A stretch of DNA of 64,000 nt from Nonomuraea sp. PA05 (GCF_008086045.1 NZ_VSEY01000015.1:186001-250000); one strand, 5' to 3'; positions 10,160 through 21,096 are shown, counted from the first letter of the stretch. The notes: a model not told the origin generated them from the sequence alone. Numbers and translations: made by a program.

Positions 10160-11491
10160 GTGCTTGACGAGCTCCTTGCCGCATGGATCAACCGCCAACG
10201 ATGGTTCGGCGGCAAGGGGCGCCCGATCGACGAACTGTCGATCGACTCGGACGTCGAGCTGACGCCCGGGCTACGGCACCTGATCGTCGCCGTCTGGCAG
10301 GAGGGCTCGCGGGACCGCTACCAGGTCCTGCTGGGCGAGCGGGACGATCTTCCCGACCGGCTCACCCACGCCCTCATCGGCACCATCGGCGACAGCTATC
10401 TCTACGACGCCGTGCACGACAGCGAGCGCACGAGCTGGCTGCTCGACGGCATGGCCCACGACGAGACCCGCAGCGGCCTGCGCATGCGGCACGTGGACGG
10501 CGTCACCATCGACACCACGCCGCGCAGCCTCGTGCTCGGGGCCGAACAGTCCAACACCTCCCTGGTGTTCGGCGACTCCTACATCTGCAAGCTGTTCCGC
10601 CGGCTCATCCCCGGCGTGAACCCCGAACTGGAGATCGTCACCGCCCTGGCCGCCAGGAACGCGCCGCACATCGCTCAGCCGTACGGGTGGATCGAGGCCG
10701 ACCTCGACGGCGTCAACACCACCCTCGCGATCACGCAGGAGTTCCTCAGCCCCGCCAACGACGGCTGGGACCTCGCCCTGGCCAGCGTCCGCGACCTGTA
10801 CGCCTCCATGCCCGAGCTGCCCGCCGGCGACGCGGGCGGCGACTTCGCCGCCGAGGCGCTGCGGCTCGGCAGCGCCACCGCCCGCGTGCACCACGAGCTG
10901 GCCGCGGCCTTCCCCACGGGCGTCGTGGAGATCCACGAGGTCAAACGCATGGCCGAAGGCTTCAGGCGGCGGCTGGGCCGGGCCGTGTCCGAGGTGCCCG
11001 AGCTGCGCGAGCATGTGAGCGCCATTGAGGAGGCCTACCACCAGGTGGAGCTGCTCACCAACGAGGTGCCTGTGCAACGCGTTCACGGCGACTACCACCT
11101 CGGCCAGGTGATGCGGACGCCGACCGACTGGATCATCCTCGACTTCGAGGGCGAGCCAGGGCAGCCGCTGGCCGAGCGGCGGGCGCTGTACTCGCCGCTG
11201 CGGGACGTGGCGGGCATGCTGCGCTCGTTCGACTACGCGGCCAGGCACCTGCTGGCCGGCCATCCGCAGGCCGACGAGCTGGAGACCAGGGCCCAGGAGT
11301 GGGCCGACCGCAACCGGGCCGCCTTTCTCGACGGCTACACGCAGGGCGGCGGCGTCATCACCCCGGCGGACGCGGCGCTGCTGCGGGCGTTCGAGCTGTC
11401 GAAGGCGGTTTACGAGGTCGTGTACGAGGCCCGCAACCGGCCCTCCTGGATCCCGATCCCCCTCGCCGCCTTCCGCCCCCGCGCCGCCTGA
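10160..11491 (+). CDS. mak: maltokinase (maltose 1-phosphate synthesis)
   Basis: 443 aa, also called Pep2. The GTG start is preceded by AGGAGGAG inside the end of treS, so translation is coupled. The N-terminal cap (WINRQRWFGGKGR) is typical of actinobacterial maltokinases. The kinase core shows the aminoglycoside-phosphotransferase-like catalytic loop VHGDYHLGQV and the metal-binding ILDFEGEP. It phosphorylates maltose from TreS with ATP to give the GlgE donor maltose-1-phosphate. In many actinobacteria treS and mak products form a complex or a fusion; here the genes are separate. Confidence 0.93.
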   Translation: MLDELLAAWINRQRWFGGKGRPIDELSIDSDVELTPGLRHLIVAVWQEGSRDRYQVLLGERDDLPDRLTHALIGTIGDSYLYDAVHDSERTSWLLDGMAHDETRSGLRMRHVDGVTIDTTPRSLVLGAEQSNTSLVFGDSYICKLFRRLIPGVNPELEIVTALAARNAPHIAQPYGWIEADLDGVNTTLAITQEFLSPANDGWDLALASVRDLYASMPELPAGDAGGDFAAEALRLGSATARVHHELAAAFPTGVVEIHEVKRMAEGFRRRLGRAVSEVPELREHVSAIEEAYHQVELLTNEVPVQRVHGDYHLGQVMRTPTDWIILDFEGEPGQPLAERRALYSPLRDVAGMLRSFDYAARHLLAGHPQADELETRAQEWADRNRAAFLDGYTQGGGVITPADAALLRAFELSKAVYEVVYEARNRPSWIPIPLAAFRPRAA

Positions 11492-11922
11492 CGCTCCTTC
11501 GCCTGGAGTTCTTCGACCAGGCCCGACAGACCCTCGTGCCCCAGCCCGCGGGCGGTGCGCTGGTCGATGAGGGCCTTCAGCGGCAGCAGCAGGCTGGAGG
11601 AGGCGGAGCGGCGGTTGCGGGCCTGGCTGGGCTGGGTCGAGGACGTGGCGGGGCTGCTGGGCAGGGCCGCCGCGCTCAGGGAGTCGGTGGGCGCGCCGCT
11701 GCCGCGCGGCGAGCGGGGCGACGTGGGTCGGGTCACGGCGGCCCTGCGCGGGAGGGCCGTCCCAGCGGGGTGTCCTCGCCCGATGACGGCATCGTCATGG
11801 GAGTCGCCCGAGCCATCCCCTAAACCCAAGAACACCACTGATTTTCGCACTTCCCGTGATTGTCCCGGTGAAAGCGGGCAGTGCCTGTGATGGACGGGTC
11901 ATCATGAGGCACTGTTGGGAGC
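11492..11922. other. mak-glgB intergenic region with coding-like remnants
   Basis: There is no intact gene in these 431 bases. Two stretches have strong G/C bias at third positions without a believable gene around them. On the + strand (~11590-11760) a frame reads RLEEAERRLRAWLGWVEDV and continues into GAPLPRGERGDVGRVTAALR. On the - strand (~11495-11590) a frame reads KALIDQRTARGLGHEGLSG. They could be decayed genes. The last ~100 bases are less GC-rich and may hold the glgB promoter. Confidence 0.4.
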
Positions 11923-11928
11923 ATGCCG

Positions 11929-14091
11929 ATGAGGACAGAGCTCGACCGCCTGGCGGGCGGCGCGCACCACGATCCCCACTCCGTACTCGGAGCACACCCC
12001 GTGAGCGGCGGGGTGGTGTTCCGCGCGCTGCGGCCGCTCGCCGAGCGTGTGCGGGTGGTGCTGGAGGACGGCTCTGCCCACGACATGAGACATCAGGCTC
12101 ATGGGGTGTTCGAGGTGACGGTGCCGGGGCTGGACAAGGTGCCCGCGTACACGCTGAGCGTCAAGTACGCGGGCTCGGAGCCGTTGGAGGTGCGCGACCC
12201 GTACCGGCACTGGCCCACGCTCGGTGAGGTGGACCTGCACCTGATCGGCGAGGGGCGGCACGAGCGGCTGTGGGAGGTGCTCGGGGCGCGCGTGCTGGAG
12301 CACGAGGACGTCCAGGGCGCGGCGTTCGCCGTCTGGGCGCCGAACGCGCGCGGCATCAGGGTGGTCGGCGACTTCAACCACTGGGACGGCGTCGCCCATC
12401 CGATGCGGTCGCTGGGCCGGTCGGGAGTGTGGGAGCTGTTCGTGCCGGGGCTGGGTGCGGGGCAGCGGTACAAGTACCAGATCCTGGGCGCCGACGGGGT
12501 GTGGCGCGACAAGGCCGACCCGATGGCCAGGCGGACCGAGGTGCCGCCGATGACGGCGTCCGTGATCGACAAGTCCGACTACAGCTGGCAGGACGACGCC
12601 TGGATGGTCGAGCGCCGCGAGCGGCAGGCGCAGACCGGGCCGATGAGCATCTACGAGGTGCACCTGGGTTCGTGGCGGCCCGGCCTGTCGTACGTGGAGC
12701 TGGCCGACCAGCTCTCCGAGTACGTCGCCGACCTGGGCTTCACCCACGTGGAGCTGCTGCCGGTGGCCGAGCACCCGTTCGGCGGGTCGTGGGGCTACCA
12801 GGTGACCTCCTACTACGCGCCGACGGCGCGTTTCGGCACGCCTGACGAGTTCCGCCACTTCGTGGACCGCATGCACCAGCACGGCATCGGCGTGCTGCTC
12901 GACTGGGTGCCCGCGCACTTCCCGATGGACGACTGGGCGCTGGCCCGCTTCGACGGCACGCCGCTGTACGAGCACGCCGACCCGGGCAGGGGCGAGCACC
13001 CCGACTGGGGCACGTACGTGTTCGACTTCGGCCGCAGGGAGGTGCGCAACTTCCTGGTGGCCAACGCCTCGTTCTGGCTGAAGGAGTTCCACATCGACGG
13101 CCTGCGGGTGGACGCGGTGGCCTCGATGCTCTACCTCGACTACTCGCGGCGCGAGGGCGAGTGGACGCCGAACGTGTACGGCGGCAGGGAGAACCTCGAC
13201 GCGGTCGAGTTCCTCAAGGAGATGAACTCCGTCGCCTACCGCGAGGCCCCCGGTATCTCGACCGTGGCCGAGGAGTCGACGGCCTGGCCCGGGGTCTCGC
13301 GTCCGGTGCATCTGGGCGGTCTGGGCTTCGGCTTCAAGTGGAACATGGGCTGGATGCACGACACGCTCAAGTACCTGAGCCACGAGCCGATCTTCCGCCA
13401 GTACCACCACCACGAGATGACGTTCTCGCTGCTGTACGCCTACTCGGAGAACTACGTGCTGCCGCTGTCGCACGACGAGGTCGTGCACGGCAAGGGCTCG
13501 CTGCTGGGCAAGATGCCGGGTGACGAGTGGCAGCGGTTCGCGCAGCTCAGAGCGTTGCTGGCGTTCATGTGGGCGCATCCGGGCAAGCAGTTGCTGTTCA
13601 TGGGCGGCGAGTTCGGCCAGGGCTCGGAGTGGTCGGAGAGCCGCGGGCTCGACTGGTGGGTGCTGGAGTTCGACGGGCACCAGGGCGTGCAGCGGCTGGT
13701 GCGCGACCTGAACCGGCTCTACCGCGAGACGCCGGCGCTGTGGGAGCAGGACTCCCGGCCGGAGGGCTTCCGGTGGATCGACGCCGACGACGCCTCGGGC
13801 AACACGCTGTCGTTCGTCCGGTTCGCGGCCGACGGGTCCGCGGTGGCGTGCGTGGTGAACTTCAGCGGCGGGCCGTACGAGAACTACCGGCTGGGGCTCC
13901 CGTACGGGGGGCGCTGGACGGAGGCGGTCAACACCGACGCCTATGACTACTGGGGCAGCGGCGTGGGCAACCTCGGGGCGGTCGAGGCCGAGAGCGAGCC
14001 GTGGCACGGGCTGCCGTACTCCACGACGTTGCGGGTGCCGCCGCTGGGCGCGGTGTGGCTCACGCACGAGGGAAGCAGGCTGAACGATTGA
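11929..14091 (+). CDS. glgB: 1,4-alpha-glucan branching enzyme
   Basis: 720 aa from the second ATG (MRTELDRLAGGAHHDPHSVL). The GGGAG ribosome site ends 7 nt before it but only 1 nt before the upstream ATG at 11923, which would add MP. A CBM48 module (AFAVWAPNARGIRVVGDFNHW) precedes the GH13_9 barrel. The nucleophile Asp is in GLRVDAVASM, the acid Glu in VAEESTAWP, and the third Asp in LSHDEVVHGKGS. It introduces alpha-1,6 branches into the linear glucan made by GlgE and completes the route. Confidence 0.95.
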   Translation: MRTELDRLAGGAHHDPHSVLGAHPVSGGVVFRALRPLAERVRVVLEDGSAHDMRHQAHGVFEVTVPGLDKVPAYTLSVKYAGSEPLEVRDPYRHWPTLGEVDLHLIGEGRHERLWEVLGARVLEHEDVQGAAFAVWAPNARGIRVVGDFNHWDGVAHPMRSLGRSGVWELFVPGLGAGQRYKYQILGADGVWRDKADPMARRTEVPPMTASVIDKSDYSWQDDAWMVERRERQAQTGPMSIYEVHLGSWRPGLSYVELADQLSEYVADLGFTHVELLPVAEHPFGGSWGYQVTSYYAPTARFGTPDEFRHFVDRMHQHGIGVLLDWVPAHFPMDDWALARFDGTPLYEHADPGRGEHPDWGTYVFDFGRREVRNFLVANASFWLKEFHIDGLRVDAVASMLYLDYSRREGEWTPNVYGGRENLDAVEFLKEMNSVAYREAPGISTVAEESTAWPGVSRPVHLGGLGFGFKWNMGWMHDTLKYLSHEPIFRQYHHHEMTFSLLYAYSENYVLPLSHDEVVHGKGSLLGKMPGDEWQRFAQLRALLAFMWAHPGKQLLFMGGEFGQGSEWSESRGLDWWVLEFDGHQGVQRLVRDLNRLYRETPALWEQDSRPEGFRWIDADDASGNTLSFVRFAADGSAVACVVNFSGGPYENYRLGLPYGGRWTEAVNTDAYDYWGSGVGNLGAVEAESEPWHGLPYSTTLRVPPLGAVWLTHEGSRLND

Positions 14092-14121
14092 GGTGCACCC
14101 GCTGAAAGTTCGGTGAGAAAC

Positions 14122-14147
14122 GCCCCGGGGGCCTGTGCCTCTGGGGC
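14122..14147 (+). terminator. hairpin after glgB
   Basis: Arms GCCCCGGGGGC and GCCTCTGGGGC form an 11-bp stem with two G-U pairs and a CTGT loop, 30 nt after the glgB stop and 42 nt before the subtilase start. There is no T-run. Confidence 0.5.
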
Positions 14148-14188
14148 AAATCGCCCTAAACTCCGAGATCATCCCCTTCGGAGGACGC

Positions 14189-16105
<1,917 letters not shown>

Positions 16106-16117
16106 CTCGATTTCCTG

Positions 16118-16150
16118 AAAAGGCCGGTCACTTCAGACCGGTCTTTTCTC
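16118..16150 (+). terminator. rho-independent terminator after first subtilase gene
   Basis: A 12-bp stem (AAAAGGCCGGTC / GACCGGTCTTTT, one G-U pair) with a 6-nt loop is followed by T-rich sequence, 12 nt after the stop. It is the most convincing terminator in the window and implies that the next subtilase has its own promoter. Confidence 0.85.
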
Positions 16151-16298
16151 TTCTATCGCTACTAAGCAAAAACGCCTCCAACGTTTAATCGGGTTACATA
16201 CGTCACTGACATCACAGTTGTCGCAGGTGGGGATGTAAGCGGCTGTACGCAGCCGGGAGCCGCAAAAGCTTCACGGCTTCCAGCCTCCGGGAGGAAAA

Positions 16299-17690
16299 GT
16301 GAGGCTACGGTCTCTACTGGTCGGCGCGACAACGCTGGCCATGACGTCCGGCGCCCTCTGCGCCGGGCCGGCTCTGCAAGCCGACACCACCGACACGGGT
16401 GACCCGATCATCAGCCCCGCGCTCGTTTCGGAGATCGCCGAGAAGAGCGCGGTCCGCTCCATCATCCAGCTCAAGCCAGGCCAGAGCGTCGAAGCCGTGG
16501 CCGCCGACCTCGAACAGGCCTCGGAGGGCAGCCGCGTCCTGGAGGCGGCGGAGTCGCCCAACTTCTTCGTCGCCGAGCTCGACGGCGCCACGCTGGAGAA
16601 GCTCAAGCAGGACGCGCGCGTCCAGTCGGTCTACAAGGACGAGCTGAGCGCGCCCTTCCTCGACTCCAGCACGGCCAGGATCCGCTCCGTCCAGGCGAAC
16701 GCGGCCGGGTGGAACGGCACGGGCACCACCGTCGCCGTGCTCGACACCGGGATCGACAGCGACCACCCGTTCTTCACGGGACGGATCGCGGACGAGGCGT
16801 GTTTCTCCTCATCCTCGGGCCGGGACGGCGCCGTCTCGCTCTGCCCGAACAACCAGCCCAGCCAGACGGGCCCGGGCGCCGCCAACGTCGAGATCCCGCA
16901 GTGCACGGTCAACGGCCAGAACGCCTGCTCGCACGGCTCGCACGTGGCGGGGATCGCCGCGGGCAAGATGGCCACGGGCGCACCCGCCAACGGCGTCGCG
17001 CCCGAGGCGCGATTGCTGCCGATCCAGGTGTTCAGCCGTATCGACAACCCGCTGACCTGCGCGATCGGCGGCTCGACCGCGCCGTGCTTCCTCAGCTACA
17101 CCTCCGATCAGAAGCTGGCGCTGGAGTACGTGACGCGGGTGGTGCGGACGTTCAACGTGGCGTCGGTGAACATGAGCCTGGGCGGCGCCCGCGGCTACAC
17201 CGAGGCGTGCGACACGGACGCGACCGCCGCGGCGGTCAAGCCGGAGTTCGACGCGCTGGTGGGCCTCGGGGTGGCCCCGGTGGTCGCGGCGGGCAACGCC
17301 GGCCTGCCGAACGCCGTCTCCTCGCCCGCCTGCATCTCCACGGCCGTGGCGACGGGAGCCACGGACGACGCCGACGCGCTGGCGCCGTTCACCAACCGGG
17401 GCAACCTGCTCGACCTGTTCGCGCCGGGCGTGGCCGTCAACTCGGCGGTGCCGGACGACGCGTACGGGGAGAAGGCCGGCACCTCGATGTCCGCGCCGCA
17501 CGTGGCGGGGGCGTTCGCGTTGATGCGGCAGGCGTTCCCGGAGTTCACGGTGGCGCAGAGCCTGCAGCGGCTGCAGGACACCGGCACGCCGATCTCGTTC
17601 GACTCGTCGGGAACGGCCGTGATCAAGTCGCGGATCGACATGGAACGCGCCACCACCACCACCCGCGCGCCCGTCAACCCCGGCGTCTGA
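16299..17690 (+). CDS. secreted S8 subtilisin-like serine protease
   Basis: 463 aa, GTG start after GGGAGGA. It has a signal peptide (MRLRSLLVGATTLAMTSGALCAGPALQA) and a short I9-like pro-region (to ~125). The triad is Asp149 (VAVLDTGIDSDHPFF), His215 (GSHVAGIAAG) and Ser396 (GTSMSAPHVAGAFALM). Paired cysteines around the catalytic His (ECFSSS-like start, QCTVNGQNACSHGSH) are shared with both flanking paralogues. It has no C-terminal extension. Its own upstream region (193 bp, with a small CGGCTG/CAGCCG hairpin) and flanking terminators suggest independent transcription. Confidence 0.9.
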   Translation: MRLRSLLVGATTLAMTSGALCAGPALQADTTDTGDPIISPALVSEIAEKSAVRSIIQLKPGQSVEAVAADLEQASEGSRVLEAAESPNFFVAELDGATLEKLKQDARVQSVYKDELSAPFLDSSTARIRSVQANAAGWNGTGTTVAVLDTGIDSDHPFFTGRIADEACFSSSSGRDGAVSLCPNNQPSQTGPGAANVEIPQCTVNGQNACSHGSHVAGIAAGKMATGAPANGVAPEARLLPIQVFSRIDNPLTCAIGGSTAPCFLSYTSDQKLALEYVTRVVRTFNVASVNMSLGGARGYTEACDTDATAAAVKPEFDALVGLGVAPVVAAGNAGLPNAVSSPACISTAVATGATDDADALAPFTNRGNLLDLFAPGVAVNSAVPDDAYGEKAGTSMSAPHVAGAFALMRQAFPEFTVAQSLQRLQDTGTPISFDSSGTAVIKSRIDMERATTTTRAPVNPGV

Positions 17691-17695
17691 CCTTG

Positions 17696-17726
17696 AGGGG
17701 CCGGGGGCTGTTCCCCGGCCCCTTTC
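17696..17726 (+). terminator. terminator after second subtilase gene
   Basis: A perfect 11-bp stem (AGGGGCCGGGG / CCCCGGCCCCT) with a GCTGTT loop and a short TTTC tail begins 6 nt after the stop codon. Confidence 0.75.
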
Positions 17727-17795
17727 GGGGCTATAACTCTGACATCAGCTGTTCAATTACTACACTCCCGTAGAAATCACCCCCCGGAGGAGCAG

Positions 17796-19139
17796 TTGAG
17801 ACTCTCGTCTCTGCTGGCCGGCGCCATCGCGTTAGCCGCCGCCTCGGCGGCCCTGGTCGCCACACCCGCCCTCGCCGACCCGGAAACCAAGATCGACCCC
17901 GCGATCACCGCCGGCGGCGAGCACCGCACGATCGTCCACGTGCGCCGCCCCGCCCAGGTCACGGCCGCGCAATCCAGCGCCGAGGCGGTCAAGCAGGACA
18001 GGAGGAACGTCGAGCCGTCCCCGCCCCTCGAACTCGGCTTCTTCGTCTACCGCGGCACCCGCGCCGAGCTGGAACAGATCGCCCAGCAGTCCGACGTGAT
18101 CTCCATCCGCAAGGACAAGCTCAACGAGCCCACCCTCGTGGAGAGCATCCCCCTCATCGGCGCCGACAAGGCACACCGCGTCGGCTACACCGGCAAGGGC
18201 ACCGCCGTCGCCATCCTCGACTCCGGCATCGACAACGACCACCCCGCCTTCGGCGACCGCATCGTCGCCCAGGCCTGCTTCTCCGCCACCGACCCCGTGG
18301 ACGGCTCCACCCCGCTGTGCCCCAACGGCAGCCAGTTCCAGATCGGCGACGGAGCAGCCGACGCCGACACGCCCGCGTGCACCACCGGCGCCCCGCAACC
18401 CCAGTACGGCCTCTGCTACCACGGCACCCACGTGGCAGGCATCGCCGCCGGCCAGCGCACCCCCGAGTTCCCCGCCTCCGGCGTCGCCCCCAAAGCCAAG
18501 ATCGTCGCCGTCCAGGTCTTCAGCCGCTTCGACAACTCCCCCTACTGCCCGGGCCGCCCCGTCTGCGTCCTGGCCTACGACTCCTCCATCCTGACCGGCA
18601 TGGCCTACGCCGACCTGCTCGCCGACCAGCACAACATCGCCTCCGTCAACCTCAGCCTCGGCGGCGGCCAGTACGACGAGGCCTGCGACGAGGGCGACGG
18701 CGCCGACTTCAAGGCCGAAGTCGACAAACTCCTCGCCAAGGGCACCGCCACCGTGGTCGCCTCCGGCAACAACGGCTTCGAAGCGGCCGTCTCATGGCCG
18801 GCCTGCGTCTCCAACACCGTCGCCGTCGGCGCCACCTCCAAGCAGGACGCCGTCGCCGCCTTCTCCAACCGCGGCCCTCTCCTCGACCTGTACGCCCCGG
18901 GCGTCGGCATCACGGCGGCCATCGCCGGCAACACCTACGCCGGCCTGAACGGCACCTCCATGGCGGCCCCGCACGTCACGGGGGCTCTTGCGCTGCTGCG
19001 GCAGCAGCGTAAACGTGCGACGGTGGAGCAGTTGGTCGGGGCGTTGCAGCGGACGGGGAAGCCGATCGCTTACTTGAGCGGGGACACGGAGATCACCACG
19101 CCCCGCATCGACGTCTGGTCCGCCCTGCGCAAGGGGTAA
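17796..19139 (+). CDS. secreted S8 subtilisin-like serine protease
   Basis: 447 aa from a TTG preceded by CCGGAGGAG. It has a signal peptide (MRLSSLLAGAIALAAASAALVATPALA), nearly the same opening as its upstream paralogue. The pro-region runs to ~115. The triad is Asp142 (AILDSGIDNDHPAF), His212 (GTHVAGIAAG) and Ser388 (NGTSMAAPHVTGALAL). The middle of the gene uses almost only C at third positions while the 3' end shifts to G, suggesting a mosaic history. It ends the tandem subtilase array, probably an extracellular protein-degradation set. Confidence 0.9.
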   Translation: MRLSSLLAGAIALAAASAALVATPALADPETKIDPAITAGGEHRTIVHVRRPAQVTAAQSSAEAVKQDRRNVEPSPPLELGFFVYRGTRAELEQIAQQSDVISIRKDKLNEPTLVESIPLIGADKAHRVGYTGKGTAVAILDSGIDNDHPAFGDRIVAQACFSATDPVDGSTPLCPNGSQFQIGDGAADADTPACTTGAPQPQYGLCYHGTHVAGIAAGQRTPEFPASGVAPKAKIVAVQVFSRFDNSPYCPGRPVCVLAYDSSILTGMAYADLLADQHNIASVNLSLGGGQYDEACDEGDGADFKAEVDKLLAKGTATVVASGNNGFEAAVSWPACVSNTVAVGATSKQDAVAAFSNRGPLLDLYAPGVGITAAIAGNTYAGLNGTSMAAPHVTGALALLRQQRKRATVEQLVGALQRTGKPIAYLSGDTEITTPRIDVWSALRKG

Positions 19140-19164
19140 CCACTTGCACGGTGGGGTAGTTGCC

Positions 19165-19398
19165 CGCCCCGAAAGGGCTTCGCCGGAGGCGCTTCGCGCA
19201 CACAGCTCAGGCGTCTTATTCAGGCGCCTCCGGCGCACCCCAGGCGCCTCCGGCGCCTCTCGCCCGCCCCAATCCCATTTACCGGGTTGGCCGTTGAGAG
19301 CCCACCCCGAAACAAGGGCTTCGCGAGAGGCGCTTCGCGCAGGCGCGCTCAGGCGCTTGATGAGGCGCCTCCGGCGCAACCCCAGCGCCTGCGGCGCC
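19165..19398. repeat. GC-rich duplicated palindromic repeat block
   Basis: Two imperfect ~93-95-bp copies (19165-19257 and 19303-19398) share CCCCGAAA...GGGCTTCGC, GAGGCGCTTCGCGCA, GCTCAGGCG and the element GGCGCCTCCGGCGC. In copy 1, CGCCGGAGGCGC (19181-19192) is perfectly complementary to GCGCCTCCGGCG at 19224-19235 and again at 19244-19255, so alternative long hairpins are possible. The block fills the space between the convergent subtilase and XRE genes and may act as a two-way terminator or REP-like element. No gene is visible here. Confidence 0.7.
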
Positions 19399-19480
19399 AT
19401 TCGGCCCGCGTCCTTGCCCGTCTCCCGATCCCCGCAAGGGCTCCCACCCAGCGTTGTCCCACCCAACATCACCCCAGCCC

Positions 19481-20248
19481 TCACCCCGTGGGCTGGGTCT
19501 GATGCCAGACGTCACGCCCCCCACTCCACAACTCGGACGCGTGGTAAGCGAACCGATCGAACAACCCATCGTCCTGACACCGCCGCAGATGCAACATCGG
19601 CGAGTCGTGCCCGACGAGCTTGGCCAGGTGAGGCGTGACGAGCATCTCCGCGTCGAACCGGAACACGCTCATGGCGATGTGCTCGTCACCGTACCGGGCC
19701 TCGACTCCGGGGACGTCGCTTAGCCGCTCGATCTCCGACAAGGTGATCCGGATCCGCGTGGACACGGTCAGCGGGACGTTCTCCACTTCCTCGCGGCGCC
19801 GGGTGACGTCGCTCTCCGGGTCACCGACTAGGAATCGGATCTTGCAGCCCTGCTGTGCCTTCCGCTTGAGGGCCTTGGCCAGGTTCGGGTGTTCCAGCCA
19901 GAGGAAGTAGTTCGTGTAACCGGCGAACACGATCTCATTGCGCGCCGTGTTGATGAGATTGCGCCAGATCGATTTCGGACATGCGGACCGATACGGATAA
20001 ACCGTCAATACTTCCTTATCCGGCCCTGTTTTCACTGTATTGCGGATTGCATCCGGCCAAAGCACGACTGTCTCAACTCCTAGCGCCTCTGCAGCGGCCC
20101 ATTGGTGTCGAAGGTGCGGAATTCGACTTTCGTCCTGCAGCCAGCGTTCCACCGTCTTGACGTCCACGCCACATCGATCCGCCAAGGTCCGGTTGGTGAC
20201 CTGGGCGTTCAGCATGGCGCTACGCAGGGAGACGTTGGCCACAGTCAC
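19481..20248 (-). CDS. XRE-type HTH regulator with DUF5919-like C-terminal domain
   Basis: 255 aa, GTG start. Residues ~5-60 are a Cro/CI-type helix-turn-helix (LADRCGVDVKTVERWLQDES). The remaining ~180 residues match the conserved actinobacterial DUF5919 pattern with a phospholipase-D-like flavour (NEIVFAGYTNYFLWLEHP; GCKIRFLVGDPESDVTRRREE; MLVTPHLAKLVGHDSPMLHL) but no HKD motif, so catalysis is unlikely. It diverges from a two-gene small-protein unit, and two matching palindromes lie between them (20262-20306). The ligand is unknown. Confidence 0.8.
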   Translation of the reverse strand: MTVANVSLRSAMLNAQVTNRTLADRCGVDVKTVERWLQDESRIPHLRHQWAAAEALGVETVVLWPDAIRNTVKTGPDKEVLTVYPYRSACPKSIWRNLINTARNEIVFAGYTNYFLWLEHPNLAKALKRKAQQGCKIRFLVGDPESDVTRRREEVENVPLTVSTRIRITLSEIERLSDVPGVEARYGDEHIAMSVFRFDAEMLVTPHLAKLVGHDSPMLHLRRCQDDGLFDRFAYHASELWSGGRDVWHQTQPTG

Positions 20249-20261
20249 CTCTCAGCGAAGG

Positions 20262-20306
20262 ACGTCAGGGACGTTTTCGAGCGTAATGCCAGAACGTCCT
20301 GGACGT
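20262..20306. promoter_or_regulatory. paired ACGTC-N3-GACGT palindromes (putative XRE operator)
   Basis: ACGTCAGGGACGT (20262-20274) and ACGTCCTGGACGT (20294-20306) are two copies of the same interrupted palindrome, exactly 32 bp apart (about three helical turns). They sit in the 106-bp space between the divergent XRE/DUF5919 gene and the small-protein pair. The placement suggests cooperative binding by that regulator. Confidence 0.6.
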
Positions 20307-20354
20307 CTTGATAACGCGGTGTGTTTGTCACGCCCGGGTAAGCACGCTGGCCTC

Positions 20355-20570
20355 ATGCCTACACCGGTCATTCTCGAAGACCTCCAGGACGCCTTTCCCG
20401 GTTGGTGTATATGGCGTAGTTCTGCCGGGCGCCTATGGGCCACCAGAAACGGCAGGCGGCTATCCCGAGCGGAGGTGAATCATGGCCTGTGCCAGACGCT
20501 CGACGCTGACGACGTCGCCTCGCTCGCTGAGCAGTTGAGGCGGCAGGAAGCAGTGGAGGAGGCACCATGA
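20355..20570 (+). CDS. small hypothetical protein
   Basis: 71 aa from the ATG giving MPTPVILEDLQDAFPGWCIW. The sequence (GRLWATRNGRRLSRAEVNHG, then LDADDVASLAEQLRRQE) resembles the short actinobacterial proteins encoded beside XRE regulators; I cannot assign a function. Its stop overlaps the next start as ATGA, so the two are translationally coupled. The upstream part of this open frame overlaps the divergent regulator and is not used. Confidence 0.65.
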   Translation: MPTPVILEDLQDAFPGWCIWRSSAGRLWATRNGRRLSRAEVNHGLCQTLDADDVASLAEQLRRQEAVEEAP

Positions 20571-21016
20571 GTTTCTCCTCGCCACGCATGGGCCGTCGCG
20601 CCGAGATCGTGGGCATGCTGCACAGCCCGGCACGCACTCGCACCTTCGCCGCATTGCTGCTCGGCCGGCACGGCACCGTCGTGGGGGTGCTCCGTAACGA
20701 CACCTTGGCCGTGCTCGAACTCGACGGGCAAGCGGGTGAGATGCCCGGCGGGGTGCGGCGCTGGCCGATCCAGTGGGACGATCTCCTGATCCACGGCAAC
20801 GCGACGGAGCTGGCAAGACATGCGGCCCGCGGCTACCGACTCGGTCTTTCCGACGAGAAGAGGAACGCCGTACAACATGCCGTACCAGCCAACCGTAAGG
20901 TCAGCTTGTGCGGTGAGGTGGTGCGGCCGCTTCCGACTCTCGGCTGGTGCCTGCCGTTCCTGCCCACGGCTACACGAGCCTGTCCGGCATGCATTCGCCT
21001 GTCCGCACGACCTTGA
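20567..21016 (+). CDS. hypothetical protein with C-terminal Cys-rich segment
   Basis: 149 aa, starting in an ATGA overlap with the preceding small gene and after GGAGGAGG. The N-terminal half (GRRAEIVGMLHSPARTRTFA; LLGRHGTVVGVLRNDTLAV) has no domain I recognise. The C-terminal part has cysteines spaced as LCGEV, GWCLPF and ACPACIRL, like short zinc-ribbon proteins of actinobacteria. With the XRE/DUF5919 gene it forms a three-gene divergent unit. Confidence 0.6.
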   Translation: MSFSSPRMGRRAEIVGMLHSPARTRTFAALLLGRHGTVVGVLRNDTLAVLELDGQAGEMPGGVRRWPIQWDDLLIHGNATELARHAARGYRLGLSDEKRNAVQHAVPANRKVSLCGEVVRPLPTLGWCLPFLPTATRACPACIRLSARP

Positions 21017-21096
21017 GAAGCGGTGCGACGCATCAATCCGCAGCCAAGGTCCCCCCATGGCCATCACCACCCCACCACCCGAGTCCGCCAGCGCGT

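Noticed and set aside
11410..11850. Minus-strand gene overlapping the mak 3' end
   Set aside because: Only a central ~30-codon part looks coding-like; it overlaps mak, has no SD and no recognisable domain.
16151..16298. c-di-AMP (ydaO) riboswitch before the second subtilase
   Set aside because: A GGGAGCC-like stretch and a small hairpin are present, but the rest of the conserved core is absent.
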